DNA of 64,000 bases from Lactarius indigo. Its lineage: Eukaryota > Basidiomycota > Agaricomycetes > Russulales > Russulaceae. Made by a program: the position numbers and the translations under genes. The notes beneath the pieces were generated by a model that did no database searches, was not told the origin of the DNA, and saw only the letters and a program-made list of their open reading frames with translations. This document shows positions 21,691-34,729 of this stretch, one piece after another; position 1 is the first letter of the stretch, and every line of letters starts with the position of its first letter. The stretch spans positions 62,001-126,000 of the forward strand of contig JAFKAC010000043.1 in NCBI GenBank assembly GCA_025766275.1, read 5' to 3'.

Positions 21691-22545
21691 AATCCGATGC
21701 ATGGTATTGACGCCATATGGTCAAAACATATTCTTTTCTCAACAATTCTGTATATCTGGGATTTGCTCTGTTATTTCAAAGCGGATCGTACCGAGAGGTT
21801 CCAAGAAAGCTCGAGAGTAAGGCTGTGGGTTGCACACGTGGCCGGTCTCCTGTCGGCGCGGCAGCGACGTGACGCCGTCGAGAAGTGGCTGGAAGAGTGG
21901 GAGATCACGCGATTATACCCTCGCTTTTTTGGGAGTGCTTTGTGGCCTCTTTTTTTCCGAGGCGGGCAGCCATGTGTCCCTTGCCTCTCTGTCTGCCTCA
22001 CCTGCTGACGTGCTTCGCTCTCCGTGCAGACCTGCGAAAGTCCTCTCGATAAGCCCACATTGCAGGCGATACTCGACACTCTGTGGATTGTCGCAGCATT
22101 GTCCGAGTCAGACCCTGACCATTTTCTCGACCCTCTCCTTAAAGTTGACGCTCTCCTCACTATGCATGCGCACTCGCCCTCCATGCTCCTTCATATATTC
22201 CCAAGTGAAGGGCTCCTGGTAGAAGGCGCACAGAGTCCCCGCCAGAGTATGGTACATGTTCCCATGTCCGCAACCTGAGTAGGGTGGATAGTCGATGGTA
22301 AATCTTCTTCCCATCCCCCACCAAATTCTTTTCCTTTCTTCCTTCCTTGACGGTACCAAATAAAACGCAGCTCACGCCAGCTTATTCAATGACAAGCCTT
22401 CGCAAATGTATTCAGTCTGTAGAAGTGAGTAATGTTGGTCAAGCCGCTCTCAAGCGCCTCGCTGCGCTTGCGGGCGTGCTCAACATCATCGCCTCCACCT
22501 GGCGCTGTAACGGGACAGTCGTAGTGCCAGTAGCGAAGTAGTTCG
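21691..22545 (+). pseudogene. Decayed eIF3m-like fragment 6
   Basis: Counterpart of fragment 1 with clearer blocks. EKWLEEWEITRLYP lies near 21880-21920. After a pyrimidine-rich stretch ending GTGCAG (22024-22029) comes a piece with LQAILDTLWIVAALSESDPD and HSPSMLLHIFPSEGL. Then a C-terminal block ALKRLAALAGVLNIIAS (22446-22496) ends VVVPVAK with a stop at 22539-22541. It lacks the N-terminal third of eIF3m and contains frameshifts. Confidence 0.5.
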
Positions 22546-23071
22546 AGACCTCTATGATGGGATACACGTCGGTCCCAGATATGCACAAGGACCCGTTGTT
22601 CTTGTCGTTGACAGCAGCCACATCCTCTCAACCATACACCGCGTACATGATTACATGTACTCACTAACCCACTAAGTAACCTGCTACGAGTGCCCTGTTA
22701 CTTTAACTTCCTGCAACGTCCTTGTTCCCTCGCCTTCAGGTTAGAGTGGCCCCAACCAGCGCTGCTCTCAAAAAGAGATCCAGTCGATAAGGTTTTGCAG
22801 ACACTATTGGAGCTTAAGATAAACACTGCCACCCCACCCAAGTGTACGCAGAGTCTTCTGTATCACTTCCGGGTCCGCCTATCAGCCTGCAGTGGGTCTG
22901 GGGGATTGGGACTTGTCACTCACAGTTCTCTCAGCTGCACGGATTTACACATTTCGCCATACGTAAAAGGAAGATATATACAGAAGATAAAGAAAAGTAT
23001 CAGTGAAGCAATGTCAAGGACCTAACAATAATACATACCGCACATGCACATCTAGGGGATCGGAGGATGCG
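22546..23071. repeat. Conserved spacer 3' of R2
   Basis: Same family as 7621-8054. Nothing coding seen. Confidence 0.4.
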
Positions 23072-23530
23072 TTAGACGATATCATACTGACCATGTGAAG
23101 GTTGCGGAGGATGATTGCTGATCTCCTGTATCCTCTGCACCAAGAAAGCACCATGACGGACCTGGGATGGCTACGTCAGTAGCCAAAGACAGTGACGGCG
23201 ACGGTGGTGGAAGATCCGGGAAGCCATAATATTTTTCCGAACCACTGAAGGGGGGCCAATAGCGCCTCCTTCCTCCGCATTGCCCTTCCCTTCGATAACA
23301 GTGACCGGATCAGGTGCAGGAGACAGTCGTGGACGAGATGTGCGGGGAGAAGCAGGAGCCAGCGGCGACGAATGATGTCCTGGGGAAGAATATGCATGGT
23401 CGGATGCAGTCACGAGAGTCTAAAAATGACGAAGGACCTCTGAGGGGAATGTTGTCGAGAATATGGGTGGGAGAAAATGGCGATGGATGTCTAAACCATC
23501 CGAAGAAGTACAGCGGCCTGCGACGTGCTG
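23072..23530 (-). pseudogene. DUF6535 remnant R2, C-terminal tail only
   Basis: Reading leftward, the pieces are ILDNIPLRG (compare ILDNTLPTG in the intact genes), SPAPDP, AIGPPSVVRKNIMA and SVYDIV-type sequence before a TAA at 23074-23072. The tail is frame-shifted near 23220. No membrane part is present. R3 (35815-36280) is a near copy and shares its right-hand flank. Confidence 0.65.
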
Positions 23531-25340
23531 AACGGTGACGACGAAAATGCGGGACGACGATACGAGGGTACAAAGACAATGAATGGGCCAATGTATATCT
23601 ATTGACCAGGTTATCGCCAACCCAGCCCTTCTATTCCGTGTTGAAGGTGGAGAGGAGAGGAATTGAACACGAGCGCTGGAAGACGAAAAACGAAGAGAAT
23701 GGTGAAACGGCCCGCTGGCTGGATGCTCGGCGCCTGTGCCCTGTAAGTTTAGAACATTTTTTTCGAGTGTCAATTGGCCGGGTGGATTGCTCCAGCAGAC
23801 ATGAGCGTACACACAAGCACGCAGAGCATGGGAAGTAAATATGAGCTCGAGCAACTTCACTGAGATTTCTTTTTTCTTGCGTTGGTGGAACCCTGGGGTC
23901 GAGTCGTGCGCTCGGTAGTTCGAGAACCTAAGAATACGTGGGTGCTCCAAGTCAATCACAGGGGGCCGGGATCGAATTAGAGTATGGGACAGATGTGGAT
24001 TACAAGAATGTGTTCTGGAGAGGGAAAAGTGGGGGATATAGCCAGGAGAGGAAGAGGGTATAAGAGGTCAGAGCCAATGGCGACGACGGAGATGACCAGA
24101 AGGTGAATGGTGCAGAGAGCAGCGTGCATTCGAGAACAAGGGCACGAGGCAGTAGTGCACACAGAAAAACGGGACCAGACCGAATATGTTTCAAAAGAAT
24201 ACATAAAATCCCCTTGAAAAACTCCAAAATCATCCGAGTCTCACATTCTGTGTTGAAAGTATAGGAGAGACGAACGCGAGTACAGAAAGACGAAGGAATG
24301 ACGCGATTTGAGTGAGGCCCCGACTTGGGCATACGGTAACCCTACTGTAACCCATGTACGACCGCTTTCTGTATTCGTCATCGTCGCACACGTCTTCCAT
24401 CACTTGACCGCGCTCTCCACGACCTCCTCTGCGCTCTACCCTACTTAGGTGGTAGCCAGTCGCCTATGAAGTAACGCTCATATTTTGATACACGGACTTC
24501 TTCAGTCCGGACCCGCTGTTTAGAGTCTCCTACCTCCGCTCCATTCTGGATAGCACATCTTTTGGGATAGGACTATCTTATGGTCTTTCAGCACCTCATC
24601 ACTATTCCTTATCGTGGGCTTGCGGGTGAGTGTGGCAATACTGTTGGCGATGAGAGCGGAGGATATGTCAACTCCGTAGTTACTCCTGCTTGTCAACAGC
24701 CCATTTGGTGTCTGTCCAGTCTTTACCAGTGTATGGTGTCAAAACGGTAACGCAGCATTGCGTTTCTTGGTCTTCCAAGGTCCGGTAAAGGGGTTTCAGT
24801 CAACAAACCTCGTCTTACCTCAACTCACCGCACGCCGCGCCCGAATCATTGTCCCAGCGTCATTCATATGTTTTCCACACCTAGTAGGGGCTACCAACAG
24901 TATTCTGTGTGCCCGGATTTCCCATGTAAGTAATCGCATTGTCCCTACCTGTACTGGTCTTCTCGCGATCCAGTGTCAGGATCAAAATCACACGCACGAT
25001 CCGAGCTTTCAGATTCATTTTATCTGTGCCGACCACATCATCAACTACTTACTACTTGCGCCTGCGGGCTCACGAGCTGCGAGAGGCCCCTTTCATGAGC
25101 ACCCGCAACAGACACCGGTGTTCGCAGAATACCGTGCCTCGCTATTCACGGAGCGCTCCGACGTCCACTATTCCGATAATCGAACCACATGTCTTATCGG
25201 TACATGTTCACAGTCTCCCACCTTACTGCGCTCCGGCCCGTGCCGGAAAACCGTCTCACTAGAACGTATGTCACCTCATGCATGCCGGTGTCGTACGCAC
25301 ATGCCCTTAGAATTCGTGAAGAAACTTACGCCCTGTGCGG
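23531..25340. repeat. Duplicated block I (copy at about 36281-38070)
   Basis: About 1.8 kb that recurs 12.7 kb away in the same orientation next to another DUF6535 tail remnant. Shared stretches include GAGCGTACACACAAGCACGC, GTGTTCTGGAGAGGGAAAAG, GGTGGTAGCCAGTCGCCTAT and TCATGCATGCCGGTG. A 270-codon plus-strand frame begins at 24758, but the second copy is interrupted, so I do not annotate a gene. Confidence 0.65.
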
Positions 25341-25570
25341 CAATGGTTATTGTAAATAAAGGGATTCCGCGCCGGCTTGTTAATCGGAAAGCTCGCTCAG
25401 ATCGTCAGAGGTTCCGCACCGCTGCGCATATATTCACTTCGACTCCTCGTTCGACCGTCGCGGCGGCGATCGTCTCGCACTCTTTAACACTGTGCACTCC
25501 TGACTTCTCGCAGCCGAACTCACCTTCCTTTCCGCCTGCCGACGCAATTGTCGGACAGAAGGGTCACTGA
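25341..25570 (+). pseudogene. eIF3m-like PCI tail piece 7
   Basis: GTAAATAAAGGGATTCCGCG and what follows read, with one frame change, as FRAGLLIGKLAQIVRGSAP and YSLRLLVRPS. Fragments 2, 4 and 11 have the same piece after AQLER. It is only the winged-helix-side block, joined directly to duplicated block I. In the second block copy (near 38040) this piece is missing. Confidence 0.4.
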
Positions 25571-26299
25571 CGAGGCACTCCAGACCACTGCTGCGATGCA
25601 ATATTGCAGATTCCGAAGCGTGGTCTGGACTCTGTATTAAACCATGGCGAACGTAGATGGCCGGGTCCTCGTAAGGCACTTCCATACTCGTGAAGGACAT
25701 AGCGTCATCTATTATGAGAAATCGGCAGGGGTGCTTCGGGTGCTTTGCGAGGCTGAAAAATAAGTGAGTTGGGTTAGAGCGTTGCCTAAAACTTCGTATA
25801 TCACGGGGTCGATGATTAGTTCTAGGCGCCGTCGTAAGTGGTCGCGGTCGAGCCCTTACGGACTCTGTTTGGGAGCTTAGCGCTTAGCGCTTATCACTCA
25901 CACTTGGAATCAGGCGAAAAGATGGTCTGCGGGGTGCACGCAAGGTGTCTAGCACAAAAAACTCAACGCTAGTGGTCGATATCATCATATCCAGCACTTA
26001 TTTTCTGAATAGACATGGCCTAAGCGAGAATCCAGTGGATATTGGCGAAAGAGAATGCGGAGTTATCCTGGGAAGTCGGATTGTGTCCTGGGTTAGTCTC
26101 TGTATGAACGACGATTGGCGGGTGACTTCATGCAAGCTTCATGACGCAAGTCAGATATTAAGATTGTTTGGCTCTGTTGTGTCAGTTTTCTCAACGATTC
26201 GTCTACACTAACGTCTACGCTCCCTCCTTGGCCGATCCATTTAAAAAAAAGGCATTCATTGATCCGTCATGCATCACTCCTTGACCGAAGAGTCCATAT
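25571..26299. other. No gene seen
   Basis: No recognisable coding sequence, repeat or element end. It includes the palindromic AGCGCTTAGCGCT at 25880-25892. The frames present are short and have no relatives in the window. Confidence 0.4.
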
Positions 26300-26830
26300 T
26301 CAAGTAACTTGCTGCGCCTGCGTTTCCCTCTCGCTATGCCGTCCTCTTGCCCTCGTTTCTTGTCCACTAAAGCTTTACGAGCTTCTCCAACCCACTTCCA
26401 CCTCCTACAACAATCTGTCCTTCGTCTTCTGTTTATGAGTCATTGGCCAGAATGGCGCGCTCCTCGCTATGTAGCTCAAATGGCGAGTTGTCCGTGCAGC
26501 GGGCCTCCCGCCGCGACGTCGAGAAGTGGCTGAAAGACCAGATGATTACGCTTACAGAGAAGAGGGCTTCCTTGGAGAACGTTGTCAACGTCATTTCCAA
26601 AGCGGGATAGTCATACCCATCGTCTGCCTCTTCGATTCACCGCCTTACTCTCCGGGAAGAGATACGGCATACTATTACAAGCTCACACACGTCCGCGCGC
26701 TAGACCCCCCGTCGCAGGTGACAGTTAGTTTGTGTGATATGGTAGCCACCGCTTTGTCCTATTCGACCATCTTCGACATCAACGCGCTTTTCAAGCTTGA
26801 TGCGGTCCTCACTGCGCAAGCATAGGCTAC
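26300..26830 (+). pseudogene. Decayed eIF3m-like fragment 8
   Basis: Contains the best preserved middle block: DVEKWLKDQ (26515-26541) running in frame into MITLTEKRASLENVVNVISK and AG, stopped by TAG at 26606-26608. This matches the eIF3m stretch containing KW, then TxEKK. An intron-like pyrimidine tract follows, then a TIFDINALFKLDAVLTAQA piece near 26763-26822. Before the block, near 26380-26440, comes a PTHFHLLQQSVLRLLFMSH piece. Later exons are absent. Confidence 0.55.
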
Positions 26831-27081
26831 GTGCGCGCAGGCCCCCACGTCTCTGCCAGGTACACTCATCGGCCCAATCAAGGGGATCGCTGAGACTCCT
26901 CGCTCAAAGCTCGCCATTCTTCTAAGCGTACACATTTCGCCACGGTATTTGTACCATGTAATAGAGACGGCATATACACAAGACAAGAAAAAGTAAAAGG
27001 TATCGAATAATATCCATAATGACGATATCGGGAGTCCAACAAGAATATATTGTACATTCGCATCTAAGAGACCAGGGGGTG
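26831..27081. repeat. Short spacer 3' of gene D
   Basis: The end of the conserved spacer family (CATTTCGCCACGGTATTTG, then an AT-rich stretch before the gene D stop). No gene. Confidence 0.4.
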
Positions 27082-29853
27082 TTAAACTATATCATACGGG
27101 CAATGCAAGAGCTGTGGTGGGTGATCTCCTGTACGCTCAGCATTTGGTTCACGCGGTGATGGGCTCGCAATGGTCGGGTACATGTCTGTGACTGGCGAGG
27201 AGTGCTGTGGAGGATGTGGGGTGGCCAGAGTGTTTGCGTGAATTGCGTGAATTGCGGAAGGGGGGTCAAGTGTCATTTTCACGCGTGGACCAAGCTCCGG
27301 GCTGCCGTCATCCTCGACAGTGGCACACAGATCAGGTGCAGAGGCTGGCTCTGTCGAAGCGCTAGGAGTAGTAGGGATTATTTCTGGACGATGAAGTTCT
27401 GTGTTAGAAAGCGAGCGGTCAGATCGAGCTATGGGTAAGTGTGAAGATAGTGACAAACCTGTCGGAAGTGTATTGTCCAGAATTGGATAAGCTGAAGGGT
27501 GGTTTGATGGATCAGAAGGCACCATGAGGTCTGCGTTGTGCTGGAGGGTAGCGGCAGCGGGTGGCGAGGTAGACGAAAGAGGAGGGGCGGATGTTGAGGT
27601 CGCAGAAGTGGGGTGGGGTACTGTTCCACCAGAGGTGATAATCGCATCAGCGGTCGCCGGATCTGATGAGGTGACAGGAAATGAGAGGCTTTCTGTGTTC
27701 GTCTGATGAGCGGTCCGGGGGTAAAAGTCGTCAAGCGGTATATCCGTGAGGCTTTCGACAATGTGAGGTGGGGCAGGTACAGACGAGGAAGGCACATCGT
27801 GACTGGTAAGGAGAGCAGGGAGCGGCGCGTCATTACCGTGCAGGACAGAGTGAGCTGAGGTTGTCGAAGCAGAGTCGTGAATATGGCTAACAACGTTGCA
27901 ACGTGGATATGAGCTTGGGTCCCACAGAACGCCATCCCAAACAGGGGTAGAGGCGGAGAATTGTGTTGGGGCAGCATCGGTACCTTCATGAAGAGCGATG
28001 TATACCTTCCGAATCGGGCTGAGGATCAATATTGCCATCCGCCAATTGCCGTCACTCTGCGCTTTGAGAACGATTTGATTCCAGAGTGCACAGAACTCGT
28101 GCTGCAGATCGGGTGACGTATCTTGCAGATCGAATTCCGAAGCCGCCATTAGAACATCCGAGAACAAATCATCTCTCCAGGACGATTTCCCGAACCAGCT
28201 AAATTGGTGGTGAATGATGTGAATCAAGCTCGTAAATGACAAGTTGCAATCTGTGGCGTAGCGTCGAAGGTCAGCTTCTGGGATTCCCAGTTTATTGGGG
28301 GCCGAAATAAGCCAAGAGTCGTCGCGGCGCTGCGCTCGTGCAATAACACAGGTGAACATGGCCTCTCCAAGTAATGCAACTTGTTGATCTCCACTACTGC
28401 ACCAACCTCGCATGACACGGATGAATTCGGTGGTTTGCAGTCCCCTAAGTTGATCCGAGGAAATGACTATGCGGAGGATTTCCCAGAATGCATTGGGAAA
28501 TTGCAGCGGGTCGAGGACTTTCGCGCAGATGATGGCCCGGCGGTTTTTGACAGGCCCGGGAAGCAAATCGGATGAGAAGGTGCGGTCAAAGAATCCTATC
28601 AATGCATCGGAAAGTTTGTATTTGGCCTCTTCGGTGAGATCAGGCAGAGGATCGTCGACCACCTTGGAGCTGCGGATGCCGGGTAAGCCGGAAAAGAAGC
28701 GCTCCAGTTCGTGGTCTTCGTCCAAACTGTCGAATGTCCACAGAAATGCGCGAGTATCAATCTCCGATGGTGCATTCAGAGCAGCGTTCTCGGCCGCCTT
28801 CTGCATGCCCTGCACAAGTAGTTGGCGAGAACGTTTCTCCAAGTCCCAAAAGCGACTACAGGCCTCAGAACTAAAGTAACTCAAATAAGTGAGCTTCCGA
28901 AGAGCCCGGAATATGAGAAATGATATCCCATTAACAATCTTCCACATCGGCAATGAGAGTGGGGTGTAGTATGGGCTGTCATGACGAATGATGGGAATGA
29001 TCGTGATGCATCCGTACAGGGCCGTGCAAACGCCGACCCATGACAGCGCCAACTTGAAAACCGTGAGATTCACATTCCATAGGAACACAACCAGACCGGC
29101 AAAGAAAAGGAACAGGGAAGCGTGGAGAAGTGTGGGCAATGCTTCAACTGCCCAAGGAAGGAGGAGCTTGTCAACACCTTCAGAAAGGAACGTGCGGATC
29201 CTTGCTCGCTTGTCGGGACTGTAACGTAGCTGATTAGCTTTGAGGTATCTTCGTGCCCACTGTTGTAGCAACGTCGCGAGCAGAGCACAAGAAATACTGA
29301 TTACAAGGCTCAAGAACCAAAGTGAATTGACCCAGACGGCATACGTTGGTGGAGAGAATGGGGGTGGGGAAGAAGGAAGGGGAATATTGGGTTGATTCGG
29401 GTTGGAAACGGTCTGATAGATGTTTGCAAGGTAGAAGTTGGAGGTGTCCTGTGGGTTCAGTCGAATATCCTGAATCGACACCGATATCAAAGATGCAACG
29501 GCAGCAGAGAATAAACCGGTCTGTGATCATTCAGTTGGTGTCAAGCACGGCATTAGATGATGGAGACACACAAATATCAGAATCCCATCGGCGTCCGCTT
29601 TCCATCCTTCAGTCATCTTCTTGTCTTCTTCCGAGGCCATCTCTAAGTACATTGAGAAAATGGGCCCAGAGCCGTCGACAAAGTTCGATACGCCCTGGGG
29701 TACTTGATTCTGCGCTGACTGGGGTGGGTAGTGCTGGTAGTCACCTGTGGGAGCGTCAGCGATGGGTATTGAGCCAAGTAGGAGTAAGATACCTGTTCCT
29801 GGGCCCATACTTGCCTCCATTATATTGATATCTTCGTGAGGAGCTCGGGACAT
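27082..29853 (-). CDS. DUF6535 protein, gene D (subfamily 1)
   Basis: Exons 29853-29793, 29744-29572, 29520-27082; introns 48 and 51 bp; 890 residues, uninterrupted. Exon 2 is one codon longer than in B (GDYQHYPPQ). First segment FTGLFSAAVAS is followed by WVNSLWFLSLVISISCALL and the LFLFFAGLVVFLWNV and WVGVCTALYGCI segments, then RAFLWTFDSLDEDHELERFF. The tail begins near residue 610 and is rich in Ser, Thr and Pro, ending CPYDIV. A local tail frame difference (GPRVKMTLDPPS against GPRNENDALDPPS in B) shows a small compensated indel. Role unknown; the predicted place is a membrane with a long flexible tail. Confidence 0.82.
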
Positions 29854-30520
29854 TGATGCCATGTCGGTTGTTGAGACTGAAAGTGCACGCTTACGTATGC
29901 CGTCCTCGTGGCACAGGCCCGGCGTCACTTTCCTTACGCGTTACATGTCATTCGACTTCTTCACATCTATTGGGATGCTCGATGCCACTCTCAACAAGGG
30001 GCCCATCCTGCTATAGCTTGAGAGTTAGAATGGCCACCCAGGTGCGCATAGACGCATTTTTCACACTTGCTTATCGACCCGCAGTTGTTCAAAACGAAAG
30101 CTGAGAACGCCACGTCATTACTCACCTCTGCTTTGAACCATGATGATAGCCATGCCAGTTCCCCTCCGCATCATCTCCTTGTTGAAATGAGAGAGTGCGT
30201 CCACGCGCGAGTTACCTCGGCGTCGGGCATGAGTGAAACGCGAGGTGTAGTCTCGCATCACGATCCTTAGATACAGTTCGGACTTTACTTTACGAGTATG
30301 ATCAGGGACAATCCGTTCCCCTCTACTTAGTTGAGATATCATCGGTACTGGTGATTTCACGTGTAGTAGCTACGTTCATTACGATGTATTTAAGTCGCCT
30401 TACGCGCACCTGGTACTTCAGTCGTTTCTGACAACGGTGCCAGGCAAGTACTTTTTATTGTTCTATCTAATACAGTCGTTTCTGACAACGGTGCCAGCCC
30501 GCTGCGTTTTATCACTCCTG
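29854..30520. other. Gene D upstream region with a 25-bp direct repeat
   Basis: No gene recognised. CAGTCGTTTCTGACAACGGT and the next five bases occur twice, at 30419-30443 and 30473-30497. This upstream region differs from those of B and G, so gene D has been separated from its original flank. Confidence 0.45.
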
Positions 30521-31270
30521 TTATCTGTGGGCTGTACGAACTGCAGGTCCCCACCGACGTCGAGAAGTGGTCCAAACGGTAAGAGGCCACGCCGGACGAG
30601 AAGAGCGCTCTCTCAGAGCCCGTAGTCGGTGTCTTTTCCAAAGCGGGGTGGAAGTACGTATTCTTCCTCTGCATCACTTTCTGACCTGCTTTGCTCCCCA
30701 CAGAGAGATATGACATACTATTATCTAGAACACGCATCTCAGGCGACACGGCTTTTTGCTCTCGATGCAATCGCCACGACCCTGTCTGACCTGGCTATTT
30801 TCGACTTTGACTCGCTCTCCAGGCCAATGCGGTCCTCGTTGCTCTTCGTGCTCCTCCAGTTATTCCTAAGGGGTGACTGAATGACCTGCACACTTGGCAG
30901 CATGCCCACCTGCACAGACACCACTGGGGTATATGGTACGTCTTCGGGACCCCAAAGTCGAGTACTGGGTCACCGATTGTAAACGTTCCCTCTGCCTCCC
31001 ATGGCCAAACTCTTTTCTTTTCTTTCTCCCTCACTAATGTCTCCACATTGGCGCAGTCATAAATGGAAAGTGATCAGTGCTGGCTTGTTAACAGTCAAGC
31101 TCACACGGGCATTGAGCGCATATTCAATCCATAAGAGGAAGCGCTGTTGATCAACCGCCTCGCACGATAGCATGGCTCGTGCACGCGGTATACATCGTCG
31201 CTTTTTCCAGGCGCCGTAATGAGGCAGTCAAGGCGGTGGCAGGAAAGTAGTCTGAGACTCATGTGTCGGG
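30521..31270 (+). pseudogene. Decayed eIF3m-like fragment 9
   Basis: DVEKWSKR lies near 30558-30581. Then a frame change leads to DEKSALSEPVVGVFSKAGWK (30595-30654). An intron-like stretch ends CACAG near 30702. ALDAIATTLSDLAIFDFDSL (30758-30817) follows and is the clearest helical block in the window. A weak C-terminal block lies before GGCAGGAAAGTAGTCTGAG near 31240. Only the frame around the helical block is unbroken. Confidence 0.55.
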
Positions 31271-31337
31271 GGGTCTCGAAAGCGCCCAATAGCAAAATAC
31301 CCATCGCACGCGCAAGTCTAAGAGGCCGAGAGACGGG

Positions 31338-34143
31338 TCAAACGACATCGTACTGACAACGTGAAGGATTCGGAGGACGATCTCCTGAGCGCTCGGCAAT
31401 TGGTTCCCAAAGTGAAGGACCCGGGATGGCTACGTCTAAGTCGGTAACTGATGGCAGTTGCGGTGGAAAATCTAGGGTGGCCATAGTGCTGGCGTGGATT
31501 GTGCGATTCACCGAAGGGGGGTCGTCAAGGGCGTCCTTTTCCTTGCCAAAACCAGGCTGAGGGCTACCACCACCTTCAGCCGCAGCACCCAGATCGGGCG
31601 CAGAAGTCAGTCCTGGATAACCGCTGGGTGCGGTATCAACTGTTGCCGAGAGATGGGATTCCGGGAAAGACGGCGAGGGGTCAGATTGAGTCATGGGCGA
31701 GTGTGAAGACAATGACAAACTTGTAGGAAGCGTATTGTCGAAAATTGGATGAGAAGCTGAAGAAGGGTGGTTTGGTGGATCGGAAGGTGCCATGAGGTCT
31801 GCGTTATGCTGGAGGGTGATGGCAGCAGGTGGGTAGGTAGCGGGAAGAAGAGGGGCGGATGTAAAGGTTGCGGAAGTAGGGTGGGGTATTGTTCCACCAG
31901 AGGTAACAAACGCATCAGCGGCCGCTGGATCTGGTGAGGTGACAGGAAATGAGAAGCTGTCTGTGGTCGTCTGATGAGCGGTCTGGGGGTGGAAGTCGTC
32001 AAGCGGTATATCTGTGAGACTTTCGAAGACGTGAGGTGGGGATATGGACGAGGAAGACACATCGGGACTGGTAAGGGGAGCAGGGAGCGGCGCATCATTA
32101 TCGTGCAGGACAGAGTGAGCTGAGGTTGTGGAGGAAGAGTGATGAATATGGCTAACAACGTCGCACCGTGGATATGAGCTTGGGTCAAGCAGAACGTCAT
32201 CCCAATAATCGGTGGAGGCGGAGAATTGTGTTGGGGCAGCATCGGTACCTTCATGAAGAGCGATGTATACCTTCCGAATTGGTCTGAGGATACGTATCAC
32301 CATCCTCCGATCGTCGTCATTCTGCGCTTTGAGGACGATTTGATTCCAGAGCGCGCAGAAGTCGTGCTGCAGATCGGGTGATGTATCTCGCACGTTGAAT
32401 TCCGAAGCTGCCATTAGAACTGTCGAGAACCAGTAGTCTTGCCAGGGCTGTTTCCCGAACTGGCTAAATTGATGGCCGGCGATGTGAATCAAGCTTTTAA
32501 GTGACAAGTCGCAGTCTGTGGCGTAGCGTCGGAGGTCAGTTTCTGGGATTCCCAGTTTATCGGGGGCAGAAATAAGCCAAGAGTCGTCGCGGCGTTGCGC
32601 TCCTGCAATGACACAGGTAAACAGGGCCTCTCCAAGTAATTCGGTTTGTCGGTCTCCACCACTGCGCCAGCCTTGCATGACACGGACAAATTCGGCCGTT
32701 TGAAGTCCGCTGTGTTGATCCTTATAAATGACTCCGCGGAGGATATACCAGAATGCATAGGGAAATTGCAGCGGGTCAAGGGCTTTCGCGCAGATAATGG
32801 CCCGGCGGTTTTTGACAGGCTCGGGAAGCAAATCGGATGAGAAAGTGCGGTCAAAAAATCCCATCAATTTTATAGAAAGGTTGTTTTTGGCCACTTCGGT
32901 GAGACCTGGAAGAGGATCGTTGGCCACCTTGGAGCTGCGGATGCCAGGTAAGCCGGAAAAGAAGCGCTCCAGTTCGTGATCTTCGTCCAAACAGTCAAAT
33001 GTCCACATCAAGGCGCGAGTGTCGATATCTGATCGGGGTTCCAGCGCAGTTAACTCGGCTGACCTCTGCATACCCCTCGAGAGTAATTGGTGGTAGCGGT
33101 GCCTGTCCATCCGAAAATGAACAGCATTGAAGGGGTCATGACCACGATGACGTAGAATGCCAACCATGCGATAGCACCACCGATAAACACGAAATATGAC
33201 ATATCGTATCCCAATAACAATGAACCAGACGAAGGTCGAAAGTGATGTGTAGTATGGGCTGTCATGACGAATGATTGGCATTAATGTGATGCAACTGTAC
33301 AGGACCGTGCAAACACCGACCCACACCAACACCAACTTGAAAATCGTGATATAAACGTTGCATAAGAATACAACCAGACCAGCGAAGAACAGGAACAGGG
33401 AAATGTGGAGAAGCGCAGGTAATGTTTCGACCACCCATGGGAGGAGATACTTGTCAACCCCCTCGGCAAAGAACGCACGAATTCGTGCTCGCTTTTCTGG
33501 ACTGTAGCGTGTCTGAGTGACCTTGAGATATCTTCGTGCCCATTGCTGCAGCAACGTCGCAAGCAGGGCACAGGTAAGACTGATCACCAAGCTCATGAAC
33601 CAAAGTGAGTTCACCCAAACTGCATAGTTTGGCGGAGAGAATGGGGGAGGGGAAGTTGGGAGGGAAGCTGAGATATTGGGGTTGACGGTAGTCTGGTAGA
33701 TATTTGCGAGGTAGAAATTTGAGGTGTCCTGTGGGTTCGGTCGAATATCCTGAATGGAGACCGAGATCAAGGATGCGACAGCAGCAGAGAATAAACCGGT
33801 CTATGTGATTTGAGTCAGTACGAAGCACGAGATTAAAAGACAGAGACGCACAAATATGAGGATGCCGTCTGCATCCGCTTTCCAGTTCTCGGCCATCTTC
33901 TTGTCCTCTTCGGTCGCCATTTCCATGTACATTGAGAATATAGGCCCGGAGCCATCGACGAAATTAGATACACCATGTGATGCTTGATTTTGTGCCGACG
34001 GGGGTGGATACCAGTAGTCACCTATTTTGGCGGCAGTGAGGCGAGAACCTTGGTGCGAGGATAGAGTCATGGGGGGGGGGAATGATACCTTCACCAAATC
34101 CTGTGTTGGGTATGTTGCTGGCCTCGTGAGGAGCCCGGGACAT
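31338..34143 (-). CDS. DUF6535 protein, gene E (subfamily 2)
   Basis: Exons 34143-34089, 34021-33852, 33800-31338; introns 67 and 51 bp; 895 residues, intact. Exon 1 reads MSRAPHEASNIPNTGFGE. Intron 1 carries a ten-G run (34071-34080). Subfamily-2 marks are TTVNPNISASLPTSPPP, LKVTQTRYSPEKRARIRAFF and LHISLFLFFAGLVVFLCNVY. An extra stretch after the fourth hydrophobic segment (YRWCYRMVGILRHRGHDPFN) is longer than in subfamily 1. LERFFSGLPGIRSSKV is conserved. The Ser/Pro-rich tail ends CQYDVV. It is the only intact subfamily-2 copy in the window. Function unknown. Confidence 0.82.
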
Positions 34144-34229
34144 TGCAGTGAAGACTGTGATGTGTGTCGATTGTCAGAGAGTACGATGCGGCGGGGTAGC
34201 GTAGTAGAACACTTATGGAACGACCGGAG

Positions 34230-34700
34230 CGCCCTTTGTGACTTCGCACGTGACAGCGCGACTCCAGGCCTCTATTGTAAAGCTCGCTCTCACGACAACC
34301 TACCTTCCGTCTTCCAGTCTCCCGTGTGCCCCTATATCTCGCCAGCACAAACGACGAAGCTACACATACTTCAGGCTTCCTGTGCCGGTGTCGAGAAGTA
34401 GCTAAAGGAATGTGAGTTCACGCCCCCGGAGAAGAGCGCCTGCGAGGAGAGCCTTGGTCGACGGGGGCAGCAGTATGGTCTCTGCCTCTCTTCTTGCCCC
34501 ACCAGCTGACTTTCGCTCTCCAATGAAGAGGCCACGCATCGCAGGCGACCCGGCCTTCTGTGGTTGACACGATCACCATGGCCCTGTCCTCCCTGACTAT
34601 TTTCGACTTTGTCCCAGTCTTCAAGTAGATCGATGCCGCCCTCCCCGACCATGGAGTCTGTGACCAAGTACCGTGCGTTTCCCCCTCCATAGGGTCATCT
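34230..34700 (+). pseudogene. Decayed eIF3m-like fragment 10a
   Basis: YDNLPSVFQSPVCPYISPAQ-like start near 34290, then LQASCAGVEK, a stop, and LKECEFTPPEKSA (34368-34440). A piece equivalent to the ALSxPTIFDF helix lies shifted in frame near 34545-34625 (WPCPP-LFSTLSQSSS as read). Frameshifts and stops throughout. Confidence 0.45.
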
Positions 34701-34729
34701 GCTCTCGTTCTTATCGATCTCATCCACTA

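Noticed and set aside
24758..25570. 270-codon plus-strand frame as a gene
   Set aside because: The duplicated copy near 37480-38070 has stops and shifts, and the frame mixes block I with an eIF3m-like piece. No domain recognised.
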